Notes: a model not told the origin generated them from the letters alone. Positions 16,742 through 26,639 are shown, numbered from the stretch's first letter. The stretch is 64,000 nt of DNA from Cyanophora paradoxa (GCA_004431415.1 QPMI01000420.1:1-64000), one strand, 5' to 3'. A program made the numbers and translations.

Positions 16742-17416
16742 TTAATCCGTGATCACTTCGAGCTGAAACGAGTAAGAGAGACCGTTTATATCCGCAACAG
16801 AGCCCCGCCATTTTCGAAGCGAAATTGTGAGACGATCTAAATCGAGTTGCGATGTGCCATTTACGAAAGGGATGCTTGCGCTCGGTTCGTGGTAAAAGGA
16901 ATATCTACCAAAGTCCGAGTTCATCTGAATTCGCAATAGATAGGAGTTGTCGACATTGTTCAGTCTACCTGTAACCGCTGCGAATTTGGTAAAAGGGCGG
17001 AGCTCTTCGATATCAAGGTAAATATATGGAATCGCATTAAAGTCGACCATTTTCGGGCATTTAATCGCGTAGCGACTGGGGTAATCTCTGAGTGGAACCG
17101 GCACTGGCTCTGGTGTGCTGGCGTAAACCACTCCGGGTTCTATGCCGAGACAATCACAGAACTCCTGGTCTGAGCTCTCTAATGTAAACGGGCTATTCGG
17201 AGATGAGAAAACGAAGCGGTTCGTAGAGAGAGCGAGAGAATAGGAAACCGGGAAGAGACCGAGCGGATTAAAAGAACCGCCCGCAAATCCGAGTAAAGCA
17301 TCACTGTTTAAAGCTCTCTCTTTCGGATATCGTTCGTTATCAGCATCGACGTAATAATAATCGTTTACGCTGGTGACAAACGATATAGACGCCACTGGTG
17401 CAACCATCGAGCGCAT
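16742..17416 (-). CDS. Penton/minor capsid-like protein 1
   Basis: A 224-residue protein. Its second half has 'IPYIYLDIEELRPF', an 'FAAVTGRL' segment and a C-terminal 'LDLDRLTISLRKW...YSFQLEVI' strand pattern, resembling the penton or minor capsid proteins of polinton-like viruses. The same pattern occurs in the divergent gene next door. The track start MRSMVAP is supported only by position; M4 is as likely. It converges with the patatin gene, 7 bases between stops, and its ATG overlaps the ATG of the plus-strand paralogue in a CATG tetramer. Confidence 0.55.
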   Translation of the reverse strand: MRSMVAPVASISFVTSVNDYYYVDADNERYPKERALNSDALLGFAGGSFNPLGLFPVSYSLALSTNRFVFSSPNSPFTLESSDQEFCDCLGIEPGVVYASTPEPVPVPLRDYPSRYAIKCPKMVDFNAIPYIYLDIEELRPFTKFAAVTGRLNNVDNSYLLRIQMNSDFGRYSFYHEPSASIPFVNGTSQLDLDRLTISLRKWRGSVADINGLSYSFQLEVITD

Positions 17417-18152
17417 GGAACTCTATTTCTCGGTCACAGCTTCGGATTCCGGATTCGTGACCATCACAATCCCCAAAGGATTTTACACCAAAGAAGACCT
17501 TGCCGCAAAAGTCACAGAAAGACTCGAAGCAGCTCGCCTTTCAGATTTCGGTGGAAAATATATTAAATGCCGCTATAATACTACTTCAAAGATCTATGAG
17601 TTTTTCAGTGATAGTAACTTTTGGTTCAAGTTCTCCAAAGCTTCCCCTGAAACACTCAGAAAATCCAGTAACCGCAAAGCAATCGCTAAGAAACTCGCAA
17701 TATTCGGTTTCAAAGATATTACACTATATGTTTACGAGACATTTACCCCTCTTGCAAGCGATTAATTCCTTGTGTTTAATCCTGGGACGGGAACTGTGAC
17801 ACTCAATCGACGCATTCGCGGCTATACTCGTGGAGATGAGACCCCGGCTGCGATGATCTGGCTATATATTGACGAGTTTGCGCCATTTATTCGCTCAGTC
17901 AACAAGCACGTCGACGGTTATTTCATGCGCATTCCAATCCCGCAGGAGCTCGAACACGGTGATATCTACCACTTCGACACGTCCACTACGGTGCCTCTCA
18001 TTCGTGAATTCCGCGAATTAAAATCGTTCGACCGCTTGACGATTAAACTCATCGACCATGATGGCGCTCTCTTAGATTTCGGGGTTTGGGCGCATTATTT
18101 CACTTTTGAAATCGAAACCTACGACGCACCGCCCGAAATGAATTTCTACTAA
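17415..18152 (+). pseudogene. Penton/minor capsid-like protein 2, in-frame TAA
   Basis: One frame runs from the ATG at 17,415 (MELYFSV) to 18,152 with a single interruption: TAA at 17,763-17,765, after ...TPLASD and before FLVFNPGTG. The N-terminal half has a 'GFYTKEDLAAKVTERL' segment; the C-terminal half shows 'MIWLYIDEF', 'GYFMRIPIP' and 'FDRLTIKLIDHDG...HYFTFEI', the penton/minor capsid pattern also seen in the neighbour at 16,742-17,416. Without the stop it would be about 245 residues. A nonsense mutation is the plain explanation; readthrough cannot be excluded. Confidence 0.6.
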
Positions 18153-18159
18153 GCCCTTT

Positions 18160-18171
18160 AAATTATTTTCT
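18160..18171 (+). promoter_or_regulatory. Partial PLV promoter-like motif, capsid gene
   Basis: AAATTATTTTCT, 28 bases before the capsid ATG at 18,200. It matches the first part of the shared motif but continues GATCCC instead of CCGGT. Confidence 0.45.
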
Positions 18172-19017
18172 GATCCCAAAGATAAGAGAAGAAACGCTCA
18201 TGGAGACTAACAGCCAATTCCAGCGCCCAACGCTGAAATCTATGCTCACCACCGATGACTACAAGGATTATTTCCTAAACAAGTCGCTGGTCATTGGAAC
18301 GTCCTCTGGCACTAAGCCACTTCGAGTTCTGGTCGCCCCCGATACCGAACCAACCAATGCCCTCGGTAACCGAGTAGTTTTCAAGATCCCCCGCTACCAT
18401 TTCCTGAATGGTCTCGCGCTGCAACTCGATCTTAACCCGATCACCCTCACTGATCTCACGAATGGTGTCGCTGGAACTACTGGCTACCTTCGCGTCATTG
18501 GATCGTTAATTAAGCGCATTGAAATCTCTCACGCTTTATTCCGCTATGTTGTCCCGGAAGATTTCGTCACCCAGTATTTTCTACTGATGACTGAACAGGG
18601 CGAACTCGATAAGAAACTTCGCTATGTGGGTGGTCTTGTCGGAACCGCTGGTAACACTGTCGGTGGAACCTACGAAATCGATTTACCCTCTCCTTTCGAG
18701 AAGGCAATGTTCCCACTTTGCGCTCTGAACTCTGAGATCACAGTTGAAATCGAATTCAAGGCGCAAGGGGATGGTATCATTGAGGATGTAAACAATGTTG
18801 CTAATATTGCGGTAACCAACAATGGCGCTTCCCTTCAAGTGCTGAAACCCCGCGTTATTTGCAAGGTCGTAAATGCCGATGAGGCGGTTGTATCTGAGAC
18901 CATTGCCCGTGTTAAATCGACTGGCATCGCGATCCCCTACAACGAAATCGGTTTCCTACACACAGATTTCCAGCCGACCGCCTCCGGTTCGCGAGTCAAT
19001 CTCTCGCAACTCACAGG

Positions 19018-19033
19018 TGCGGGTCTCATCCAC
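19018..19033. repeat. Target site duplication, left
   Basis: TGCGGGTCTCATCCAC, 16 bp, identical to 20,176-20,191. It belongs to the capsid coding sequence. Confidence 0.9.
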
Positions 19034-20175
19034 TTTTTTTTTTGCAAAAATGACGATATATTGACGGCACTACCACATCAATCTATCGGGCCCTTCCGAA
19101 AGTAGACAAGTCGAATCTACCTAAACCGAAGTTTACCAGTCTGCCTCGCTACGAAGTAGAAAGTAGCAAAACAGCTGGCCATGAGCCCACCCTAAGAGAG
19201 TCCTGTCAATAGACTGCGCGAGCAAGGTTTCTCGTTTTCCGATAGCCTGCCTATCCAGCGAACAGCCTACAACAGGATGCATAAGAGCACATCCCTCTAA
19301 AGGGAGTCAGGAAGCAGGAAAGGATCTGCGAAGAAACCCAACCTCAGAGTAAGGCGGCGATGAAAAAGAAAACGTAGCGTCGCGCGTGTCGCCTACTCCT
19401 ACTTCTATATCTAGGGCGAGAGAAAGAGAAAGGAGGGCGACTGCGGGTGGCGTGCTTCGCCCCCAACTCCGCCCGCGGCGACCCGCGAGGGGCCGCCGCT
19501 GGAGCGGTTTGCCAGGAGCGAGCCGCCACCGCGCGCCGGAGTCCCTCATCCTCGAGCTCCCGCCGCAGTACGTGAGGATCGATGCGCCGCCGCCGAGACC
19601 GCGCCCCAGGCCGCCGCGAGCCGCGCCGGATGTTGCCGTCTCCGATCCGCCTGCGAGCGCCCCGGGTGCCCGCGGAGGGGAAGAGAAGCACGGGCCGCCA
19701 AGGACAAGAACCCGGAGGCGATGCGGAGAGGAGGAACCGCGCGCCGGGAGGGGTTGGTGACGCGAACTGGGAGAGCGCCGGATGGCGCGACGGGCCCCGC
19801 GCAGCAGGCGGCGGTGAGGCTGGCGTCAGCTGGCGACTAAGGCGATCCTACTCGCTTCGGCTCTGCAGCCTTCTACTCTGCTGGACGCTGTTGGATGGTG
19901 CGACCGAAGAGCAACCTGCGTGCACGCGGGGGGTCCGCCGCGCCCGGGGCGTCCTTACGCGCACGGCGCACGATCCAGGACGAGCCCAGATCGGCGCCAG
20001 ACCCGCCGGGCGCGGCTATCGATCCTTCCCGAGATTGCGCTAGCTGCCAGCGGGCGCGATGTTCCCGGGCTTGCCGGAACGCCAGCAGGCTGCAGAAGAC
20101 GAAGCTGCTACGCACTGTCCCCCGCGGGGCGCACGAGGGCGCCGCCAAGGCGGCCCTCGCAACCCCGTACCCCCC
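19034..20175 (-). mobile_element. Retroposed insertion with poly(A) in the capsid gene
   Basis: A 1,142-bp insert begins with ten T residues (19,034-19,043) and is flanked by a perfect 16-bp direct repeat, the signature of target-primed reverse transcription with the poly(A) end to the left. In the minus-strand sense the first ~740 bp are GC-rich host-like sequence and the last ~350 bp are AT-richer, like a 3' UTR. A short minus-strand frame ends at 19,873 (...GRTIQQRPAE); I do not recognise it, and no reverse transcriptase is present. It is therefore either a processed copy of a host transcript or a non-autonomous LINE/SINE-type element. Confidence 0.8.
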
Positions 20176-20191
20176 TGCGGGTCTCATCCAC
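20176..20191. repeat. Target site duplication, right
   Basis: Second copy of TGCGGGTCTCATCCAC; the capsid frame resumes at 20,192. Confidence 0.9.
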
Positions 20192-20729
20192 ACTCTCGTA
20201 TTCTCTGTGCGCCAAAACGCGAAGACGAAGGTTAACAACGGAACTCTCTCGGTTCTGGCTCCTCGTGCACTCAGAACCAACGCCGTAAGCTTCTATGTGG
20301 AACTCAACAATAACCGCCTTTATTCGAATACTTCGCTTCCTCTCATGATTGCCGCGACCGAACTTCAAGATAAATATAATTCGGCGATCTTTACCGAGAG
20401 CACAAGCTACCCCGCTCTCACTGGCATTTATTTCGGTGCCGGAAACGGAAAGGCGTCGCTTCTCAACCAAGAGGATACGGGCTACATCGATGCCACAGGC
20501 ACATCGGCGTTCGATCTGGTCTTCGAATTCAACGGTGTCACAACGGCAGCCGAAGGTTCATCAGAATAATATGCGGGTGCCGCGTATCAGAAGATGCAAA
20601 TTCAGTGCATTGCGCTCGCTCATAACATAATGATAATTGGTGCCAACGGTATCCGTCGTGTGAGTAGCTAAGGAATTCGTGCGATTACCACATTCAGTCT
20701 TATTTTTCTATTGTTTTTATAGTGAAAGA

Positions 20730-21596
20730 ATGCAAAAAGGGACGACGCCCATGGATCTCGAAGAATGGAACCCGAAACAGAGGGTGAAACTTCCCGCACG
20801 ATTTCTCCTTTTGGCGAAAACCAATTGTGGTAAATCGGTATTCTTAAAGTGGCTGATCAAAGAACTCGAAGACCAGATCTCGTATGTTCTGGTTTTCTGT
20901 CCTACGAGTTTTAACGGTTTCTGGGGTCAAATAACAGACGAAGTGCATGATACCTGGAAACCGGAATATGTAGAGTCGATCATAGAAGCCCGCAAAAAAG
21001 CCATCATCGCGGGTAAGAAACCAAAGAATATTCTCATTGTGCTCGACGATTGTTTGGAGTCCGGAACTATCGATCTTTCGCGCGATCATTTGCTAAATAA
21101 ATTGATGGCGCAAGGTCGTCATACGTTTTGTTCCGTGGCTTTAATATCGCAGAAACTAACAAAGCTTTCAACGATCATTCGCAGCAATGCGGAGTATATC
21201 ATATTCCTAAGCTGGTCAAACATGCGCGAATTCGAAGCATATCACGAAGAGTTCGGGAACATGGATAAAGAGAGTTTCAAGCGCATGTTCCAAGAATTCT
21301 GTCATAGCTACCAAGCGATCATTCACGATAATACCGGGTATTCTGTGCGATGGTGGGTAGAAACAGCCGATATGATCGATGACCATCCGTTTACTAAATT
21401 CCACAAGCGGGCGGCTTTTGAAGAAAAGAAGCGAAAACAACAAGAAGAGCAAGCGACAAAACCGCCGCCTGTCAAAGATTCGACAACTGTCTGCAAAACT
21501 TTATCCAAATTTGAGCGTGAGCTTGAAGGTATCCCCAAACTTTCCCAAATTTCGCCTAAGAAAAAGAAAATGTTAATCAAGTGTAAGAAAACATAA
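20730..21596 (+). CDS. A32-like DNA packaging ATPase (copy B)
   Basis: About 288 residues from the ATG at 20,730, intact. LLLAKTNCGKSVF is the P-loop (Lys35, Ser36), NILIVLDDCL is Walker B with paired Asp, and SVALISQKL is a downstream sensor-like segment. This fits the FtsK/HerA-type packaging ATPases of polinton-like viruses and NCLDVs, which drive DNA into the capsid. An upstream in-frame Met at 20,679 exists, but the sequence from it is AT-rich and non-viral-like; another start at 20,751 is possible. A weak motif, CTTATTTTTCTATTG, lies 17-30 bases upstream. The C-terminus is Lys-rich. Confidence 0.85.
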   Translation: MQKGTTPMDLEEWNPKQRVKLPARFLLLAKTNCGKSVFLKWLIKELEDQISYVLVFCPTSFNGFWGQITDEVHDTWKPEYVESIIEARKKAIIAGKKPKNILIVLDDCLESGTIDLSRDHLLNKLMAQGRHTFCSVALISQKLTKLSTIIRSNAEYIIFLSWSNMREFEAYHEEFGNMDKESFKRMFQEFCHSYQAIIHDNTGYSVRWWVETADMIDDHPFTKFHKRAAFEEKKRKQQEEQATKPPPVKDSTTVCKTLSKFERELEGIPKLSQISPKKKKMLIKCKKT

Positions 21597-21598
21597 TC

Positions 21599-22282
21599 AT
21601 GGTCTACCGAAAGAAGCCTCAAACCATTCAAACGGTCGCTTCTGGTAACCCTAATCGCGGACTTGAAGAGTCTGGATTAACGTCGGGCGGCGGTCTCGAA
21701 ATGCCCGAATATCTTATAGACACTTCGCCAGAAGAGGTCGCCGAGCAAGAGGCGATTATTGCGAGTGCCACCGCGGACAAGGGCAACCAAGATAGCGGTA
21801 AACGCCAAATGGAGGATTTAGCTACTGTAAAACCACAGATTGGAGGCGGCTCTGTTGATGAAGCAACCGACAAAGTACTCAAAGCGCAAGTTGTTGCAAG
21901 CCAGCACAAAACGCAAGACGTCCCGAAAGCCGCCGAAACCGAGCTTAAAAAGCGCGGATCCTATCAAAAACACACGGTTCCTGTCGACGTTGTCATGAGC
22001 TTCGAAGAGAAAGTGCGAGACCTTGAAATGAAAGTCTCTAACTACGAGAAATGGATGCAAGATTATAACGAACGCAAGAAATTAAAGGGTCTCGTAAAGA
22101 AAGAGATCTCCAAACTCGGATTAAAGCAAAAGGTCGACGTAGAGGAGATTAAAAAGGAGGAAAAGACAGATGCGCAAGCCGTTACTCGTCAGCAATCGGT
22201 CGCCCCGCAATATGCACATATAGTGCCGACTGCACCAGCGAATTTCGCGGCAATGCTCGGTGGTAAACGCCATATCCGCTAA
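21599..22282 (+). CDS. Coiled-coil PLV protein (copy B)
   Basis: A 227-residue protein starting two bases after the ATPase stop. It is not recognised. The N-terminus is Gly/Ser-rich, the middle low in complexity, and residues ~135-185 form a charged helix (FEEKVRDLEMKVSNYEKWM and following) likely to be a coiled coil. Close linkage to capsid and packaging genes hints at a virion or assembly role. Its stop overlaps the start of the next gene (TAATG). Confidence 0.65.
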   Translation: MVYRKKPQTIQTVASGNPNRGLEESGLTSGGGLEMPEYLIDTSPEEVAEQEAIIASATADKGNQDSGKRQMEDLATVKPQIGGGSVDEATDKVLKAQVVASQHKTQDVPKAAETELKKRGSYQKHTVPVDVVMSFEEKVRDLEMKVSNYEKWMQDYNERKKLKGLVKKEISKLGLKQKVDVEEIKKEEKTDAQAVTRQQSVAPQYAHIVPTAPANFAAMLGGKRHIR

Positions 22283-22431
22283 TGACTGTGAATATCCGCA
22301 AGGCAAAGCTGAACCCGCCCGTATTTAGAGCGGGTCTTAATATGAACGCCCTTGCAAAACGGGCATGTGGGTTCTGTAAACAGCATTATAAGGTCGACCA
22401 ACTCATAAGGAAACACACGAGCAAGCAATAG
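22282..22431 (+). CDS. 49-residue zinc-finger-like protein (copy B)
   Basis: Starts at the ATG overlapping the TAA of the previous gene, which suggests coupled expression. The protein is basic and contains CGFCKQHYKVDQLIRKH, a CxxC pair followed by two His, enough for one small zinc site. No homologue recognised. It is too short for most gene finders. The position and both cysteine codons can be traced in copy A, where the frame is broken. Confidence 0.5.
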   Translation: MTVNIRKAKLNPPVFRAGLNMNALAKRACGFCKQHYKVDQLIRKHTSKQ

Positions 22432-22486
22432 CCTCATTCCCTTTTATTTTCTCACATATTTAATACGTTGTCCAATTGTAGGATTG

Positions 22487-22900
22487 ATGAATTTCATCAC
22501 ACAATGCATCGAAATGTTTCATTTACATTTCACGAGCACGTGCCACAACTCCTGCTGCGACACAACCGTAGAGGTTAATATTTCTGACGACGACAGTGGA
22601 GGTAGGCGCCTTTCTGTATATTCTAACAACAGCGACAATCACAACCACCCACGATCTCGATCGCCCTCGCCTGTGCCCGCGGCTATGAGTTCTAATATCG
22701 AAACCGCTCAGATAGAGGACGTGCATGTAGAGCATATTAGAAGGCGATCATGTCCTGAGTTTGTAGAAGGTCATTTGCGCGCTGACTCCCCTTATCCGAT
22801 GTATAGATTGGATCAAATGGCATTAGGCGACGATAAAAGCTTAACAAATCCTTATGTTTATCCTCAGCAACAAGAAAGAACCGTCTGGAACGGTTATTGA
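22487..22900 (+). CDS. Unknown acidic/proline-rich PLV protein (copy B)
   Basis: 137 residues from the ATG at 22,487. The N-terminal 30 residues contain CIEMFHLHFTSTCHNSCC, with several Cys and His that could bind metal. The rest is Ser/Pro/Asp-rich and probably disordered, with an RSRSPSPVP stretch, ending in a Tyr/Pro/Gln tail. TTTTATTTTCTCAC, related to the shared promoter motif, stands about 33 bases upstream. No function assigned. Confidence 0.5.
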   Translation: MNFITQCIEMFHLHFTSTCHNSCCDTTVEVNISDDDSGGRRLSVYSNNSDNHNHPRSRSPSPVPAAMSSNIETAQIEDVHVEHIRRRSCPEFVEGHLRADSPYPMYRLDQMALGDDKSLTNPYVYPQQQERTVWNGY

Positions 22901-23001
22901 GCGGTGAATTTCGGTGGCGCTTGTATCGAGCCAAGGGCAAAAATTGAAGGTCTCGGTAAAAGGTATTTAAGGGCAAGGGAAATAATACAGAGTGACAAAA
23001 A

Positions 23002-23016
23002 ACTATTTTCTCCGGT
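23002..23016 (+). promoter_or_regulatory. PLV promoter-like motif, AT-hook gene (copy B)
   Basis: ACTATTTTCTCCGGTT, 8-9 bases before the ATG at 23,025. Confidence 0.6.
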
Positions 23017-23024
23017 TGTAGTAA

Positions 23025-23438
23025 ATGGCGAAACCCAAGATTTCAAACCAAGAGGCGATGGCGGCACAGCAGGAAAAGCGCAGACCAGGGCGACCGAAGA
23101 AGGTGATCACAGAAGAGGAGAAGGCGGAGAGATTAAGACTAAAACGCGAAAAAGACGCCGAGCGGCAGCGAAACAAGCATCAGAGACAAAAGCAGGAGCG
23201 ATTAGCCGCCGGAGAGGCTACTATATTCACCCCGGAACAGCTACAAAAGATCGCAATTCGTAAACAGCAGCGATACCAAGACGATGAAGAGTATCGGGAG
23301 AAAATCCGAGAGAAGGCACGTGAATACCAACGAAGGAAAAGAGCGGAACGAAAGCTGAACCCACCCGCTAAACCTCAGCCGCAAAATCCCGCTGGGAGAC
23401 CCCGAAAGCATGTTGTCGAGAACGCGAAAAATTCGTAG
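23025..23438 (+). CDS. AT-hook, basic coiled-coil protein (copy B)
   Basis: 137 residues, intact. It has two AT-hook cores, RRPGRPKK near residue 20 and AGRPRKH near residue 125, around a long charged helix (EEEKAERLRLKREKDAERQ and following) that resembles a basic coiled coil. AT-hooks bind the minor groove of AT-rich DNA; the viral genome is AT-rich compared with the host. Possible roles are genome condensation or transcription control. A second open frame overlapping it at 22,904-23,263 is a shadow. Confidence 0.65.
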   Translation: MAKPKISNQEAMAAQQEKRRPGRPKKVITEEEKAERLRLKREKDAERQRNKHQRQKQERLAAGEATIFTPEQLQKIAIRKQQRYQDDEEYREKIREKAREYQRRKRAERKLNPPAKPQPQNPAGRPRKHVVENAKNS

Positions 23439-23568
23439 CGGAAAGTATCCGCACGATGCAAAAAATGATTAATTGTTTACCTCCCTTTTTATTCCCCGTA
23501 TCGGTTAAAAAAGCACTTAAAGAATTGGCGACAAGGGAATGAAAAGGAGAATTTGGTAGATTGCGCCG

Positions 23569-23585
23569 AAATTATTTTCTCCGGT
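23569..23585 (+). promoter_or_regulatory. PLV promoter-like motif, polymerase gene (copy B)
   Basis: AAATTATTTTCTCCGGT, 22 bases before the ATG at 23,608. Confidence 0.65.
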
Positions 23586-23607
23586 TTTTTTAAAAGAACT
23601 AATAGAG

Positions 23608-24571
23608 ATGCCGCGCGCAACCAACGGGACGAAATTATCGGATACTAATAAGAATCGCTAACAATGTTCGGGACGAAATTATCGGATACATTATGCAGGG
23701 ATTGAGTCAGGATTTGCTAACCGAAGAACAGGCGCATTGGGCGATGCACAACACAATGAATCGGAAGCCCAAGCTCCAAACGCTGATAGATATTCGCGAT
23801 ACGCTGAATGGCATCATTAATCCCCGCGTTTTCCGCAGGGCAGAGCGGAAAGAAAAGCGCGCCGCTCGCACCCAAGTTAATATAGAAAAGCAAAAGCAAA
23901 AAGAACAAGAGGCGAAGCGTTTACAGCGCTTCGATCGCAAGCAAGAAAAGAAGCGGACGAAAGAAGCGAAGCTCGAAGCGAAGCAATTGAAAGGACAGCT
24001 AAAAGCGGTAGAGGATGCGATTAAACGCACTATTCTCGATCCAATCGCCGCATACGATCCGGAAACTCTCGCAACAATTACGTTCAAGCTATGGGGACCT
24101 GGATCCGGTGCTCGGTCGTCGGAGGTAATTGTTATTCCCGGAATTCCCGGAACATATATAAAAGACAAAACCTTTGTCACCTACCAGAATATAAGAGAGA
24201 CAGTTTCGGTGAGGGTGTTGCGAAACTTTGCTCTGGCAAAATTCGATAAAGCGTATGGAGTTTTCATTCTACCCGATCAAAATCGTTATTATTCGGAAGA
24301 GAGAGAATCAATCTTCTATTTACTCGAAAACTACGATGAATTGGCTATAGGACTTAAATCTTTCGGCGAAGCATACGAGAGGTTCTTCTTTTAGACACCA
24401 CCAACCGAGGAACAGAAAAAACTACGCAAATGTTTCGATGATTATGGCGGCAGTGTCGATGATGCCTTTATAACTGTTCATGAGGTCGCGATCGATGGGG
24501 AGGAAGGTGTCGAGGACGATGGAGCCGGTGCTATACCTGGCAATCGCTATGAGTTTCTGGATGAGGAGCTA
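23608..24571 (+). pseudogene. N-terminal region of polymerase polyprotein (copy B)
   Basis: The ATG at 23,608 is followed by a 25-base insertion (23,626-23,650) copied from sequence just downstream (23,670-23,689), which shifts the frame into an early stop. The frame reopens at about 23,693 and runs 233 codons to TAG at 24,392; it has a Lys/Arg/Gln helical segment and a compact C-terminal part with FVTYQNIRETVSVRVLRNF. After the TAG, in a shifted frame, an acidic linker leads to the polymerase ORF at 24,572. Function of this region unknown. Confidence 0.55.
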
Positions 24572-25792
24572 ATGGACAGTATGCGATGCACCGCGATTAT
24601 GAGCAAATTCACAGACTACACATTAAATCCAAACGCGTCTGAGTTCGAAGATGTTATTGAGCTCCCCAAATCATCGACATCTAACGCTTGCGGCTATGAT
24701 ATGATCATCTCCACATGGGGAGCGTCCATTAAGAAGTGTCAGGAGGCGCCAAAACCGCGATATACTGACTTAACTATGTCCTACGACAGTCTCTATAAAT
24801 TCTTTCACGGTCGCGAACGCACACCTGACGACTCTCTGGCTCTCACGCTCCGCCATATCGAGAAATTCTGTAAGAGAATCCAGACAGGCTTCCGCGTCTT
24901 TGATGTCGACGGAAAGTTAATATACAAATTCGCGGCGGAATCAATTAACAAAAACATCTTTCCCCGCAATATTCACTTTATGATTCACAACAAGCATATC
25001 TATATATTCAACGATAACATCAAGTCGCTCGAAATGCGCATGGCAAAGATGGAGGTCGAAGAGCTCGATAGTCATGTTCCTAAGTCGACCTCTTCGTTAG
25101 CATTCTATAAAATTCCGACGTGTCTTACTCACGATATCTTCGCGCACACATCCAAGGATTTGTTAAAGATCACGCAATTAAAACTATCGCCTGACGAGCG
25201 CAGTTTCATTCGCATTCTGTATACTGGGCGTGAAGGTCTGGAAGGTCTTCTATTTACATTCCTGAAAATGCGATATGAGCCCGCAGTGAAGCTAACACCA
25301 TCGAAACAGATCGACAGCATCGCATTCAAAGCTAATGGCTCGATGTTCTCTATCAAAGATCCACGCACAACGGACCACTTTATTGAGCAAGATTTCGAAA
25401 CAGAGGAGTATTATAATAAGGTCTGTGAAATCGGTAAGGGTTTCCGCGAGTCGCTTCTAAATGCGACGAATATCTCACATTACAGCCCGAACATGCGCGA
25501 AATTCTCACGCACTACAAGCGATCCGCACTAAGCGGCTATTTCTATAAGCCGAACCCGAAAGCTACCTACACAGCTGTCGATATGGCGAAGTGCTACCCT
25601 TCGATACTAAAAGGCATGCAATATCTTCCCAAATACAATGTATTCGATGATTTCGTTCCCTTTAAAGCGGGAAGCGATATTCTCGAATACGCGATCTACT
25701 ACGTGCGTGTGGTTGCGTTTGAGAGAGAGCAAGCGACTTTCGCCGATTATGAGGATATAGATTATGATGCCCGCCATGCCTCGCAAGATTGA
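24572..25792 (+). pseudogene. polB: Family B DNA polymerase, N-terminal half (copy B)
   Basis: 406 residues, with motif A (VDMAKCYPSI) conserved. It differs from copy A by roughly a dozen residues and ends with a few out-of-frame residues after IDYDA. The join to the next frame is GATGCCCGCCATG here but GATGCGCCATG in copy A; neither keeps the frame. Confidence 0.7.
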
Positions 25793-26636
25793 TGGAATCG
25801 AAATTATTCTGGATCGCGCATTTTCCGTGAGTGGTCGCTGTTATAATTTCATGACAGGCTACACTCTCTCCATGCACTGGGCGGACGTAAAGGACAAGAT
25901 AGAGATTATCGCGGTCGCGGAGCCTTCGCATTTGGTGCCCAATACGTCGATCTCTGAGATGAAGAAAGTGCTTTCAAGTGACATTCAAACCACAGACAAG
26001 AAGCACCTTTTAGTGAAAGATATCGGAATGCTCGGCAAATTCCAAGACTCGCAAACATCCACGAAAATGTTCTACAACCGTGCCGAGGCCGAGAGGTTCG
26101 CCCAAGAATGCGGAGTAACAGTAGAGGTGTTTACTTTCAATCCTAAGAATTCGAAACGTGTCAAAGCTCTTAGCGAATTCGAAGGTCACATCTATTTCGT
26201 TAAGATCAGCTCTCACCGCGAGCTCGTTAACGGATTCCTTCCTATCCACTTTCATATTTACGATCGCAACCGTGCTAATATGTTTGCGCAATACAAGCGC
26301 CTGACAGCGCGCGGGCACAAGGTTGCCGGGATCAGAACGGATTGCCTATATATCGAAGGTTCATGGACAAGTAAGAAAGAGTTCGACCGAAATGCGTTTG
26401 AGAACATGGGCAAATTCAGCTATATTCCCGGGAAAAGATGCCCTGAGAATGCACTCCGCCCACCACGGGGTGTAACTCTCGAATTTCAGGATCCCGAGAC
26501 ACTCATTAACCGGTTCTCGCTGAGGGACGAGTTTAATCCTGAGTGCTTTAATTGGGTCGCGGAGCTCCATAATCGTATGCTTGTCCTTGCTGATATGCCC
26601 GGAAGTGGAAAGTCGACTCTCGGTATTAACTGTTAG
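25764..26636 (+). pseudogene. polB: DNA polymerase C-terminal half fused to helicase start (copy B)
   Basis: One open frame of 290 residues runs from the polymerase motif C region (GIRTDCLYI) straight into the helicase P-loop (ADMPGSGKSTLG), which shows directly that polymerase and helicase are one protein. It ends at TAG (26,634-26,636) two codons after the P-loop, where copy A reads Cys-Phe. Overlaps the preceding frame by 29 bases. Confidence 0.75.
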
Positions 26637-26639
26637 TCG

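Larger units (their letters stand above)
18200..20671 (+). pseudogene. Major capsid protein, split by an insertion
   Basis: The first 278 codons (18,200-19,033) and the last part (20,192-20,671) belong to one gene of about 437 codons. They are separated by a 1.16-kb insertion and join in phase. 'NRVVFKIPRYHFLNGLAL', 'GSLIKRIEISH', 'IDLPSPFEKAMFPL' and the C-terminal 'MQIQCIALAHNIMIIGANG' fit the double jelly-roll capsid proteins of polinton-like viruses. There is also an in-frame TAA at 20,567-20,569, 33 codons before the natural stop at 20,669-20,671. Copy B therefore cannot make full-length capsid protein without readthrough and removal of the insert. Flanked by the penton-like genes and the packaging ATPase. 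Confidence 0.8.

Noticed and set aside
19386-20043. Plus-strand proteins within the capsid insertion
   Set aside because: Arg/Pro-rich frames in GC-rich inserted DNA; the poly(T) orientation indicates that the minus strand is the sense strand.
22904-23263. A second gene overlapping the AT-hook protein
   Set aside because: It is the shadow frame of the AT-hook gene, its start lies in the intergenic region and it ends inside the real gene.
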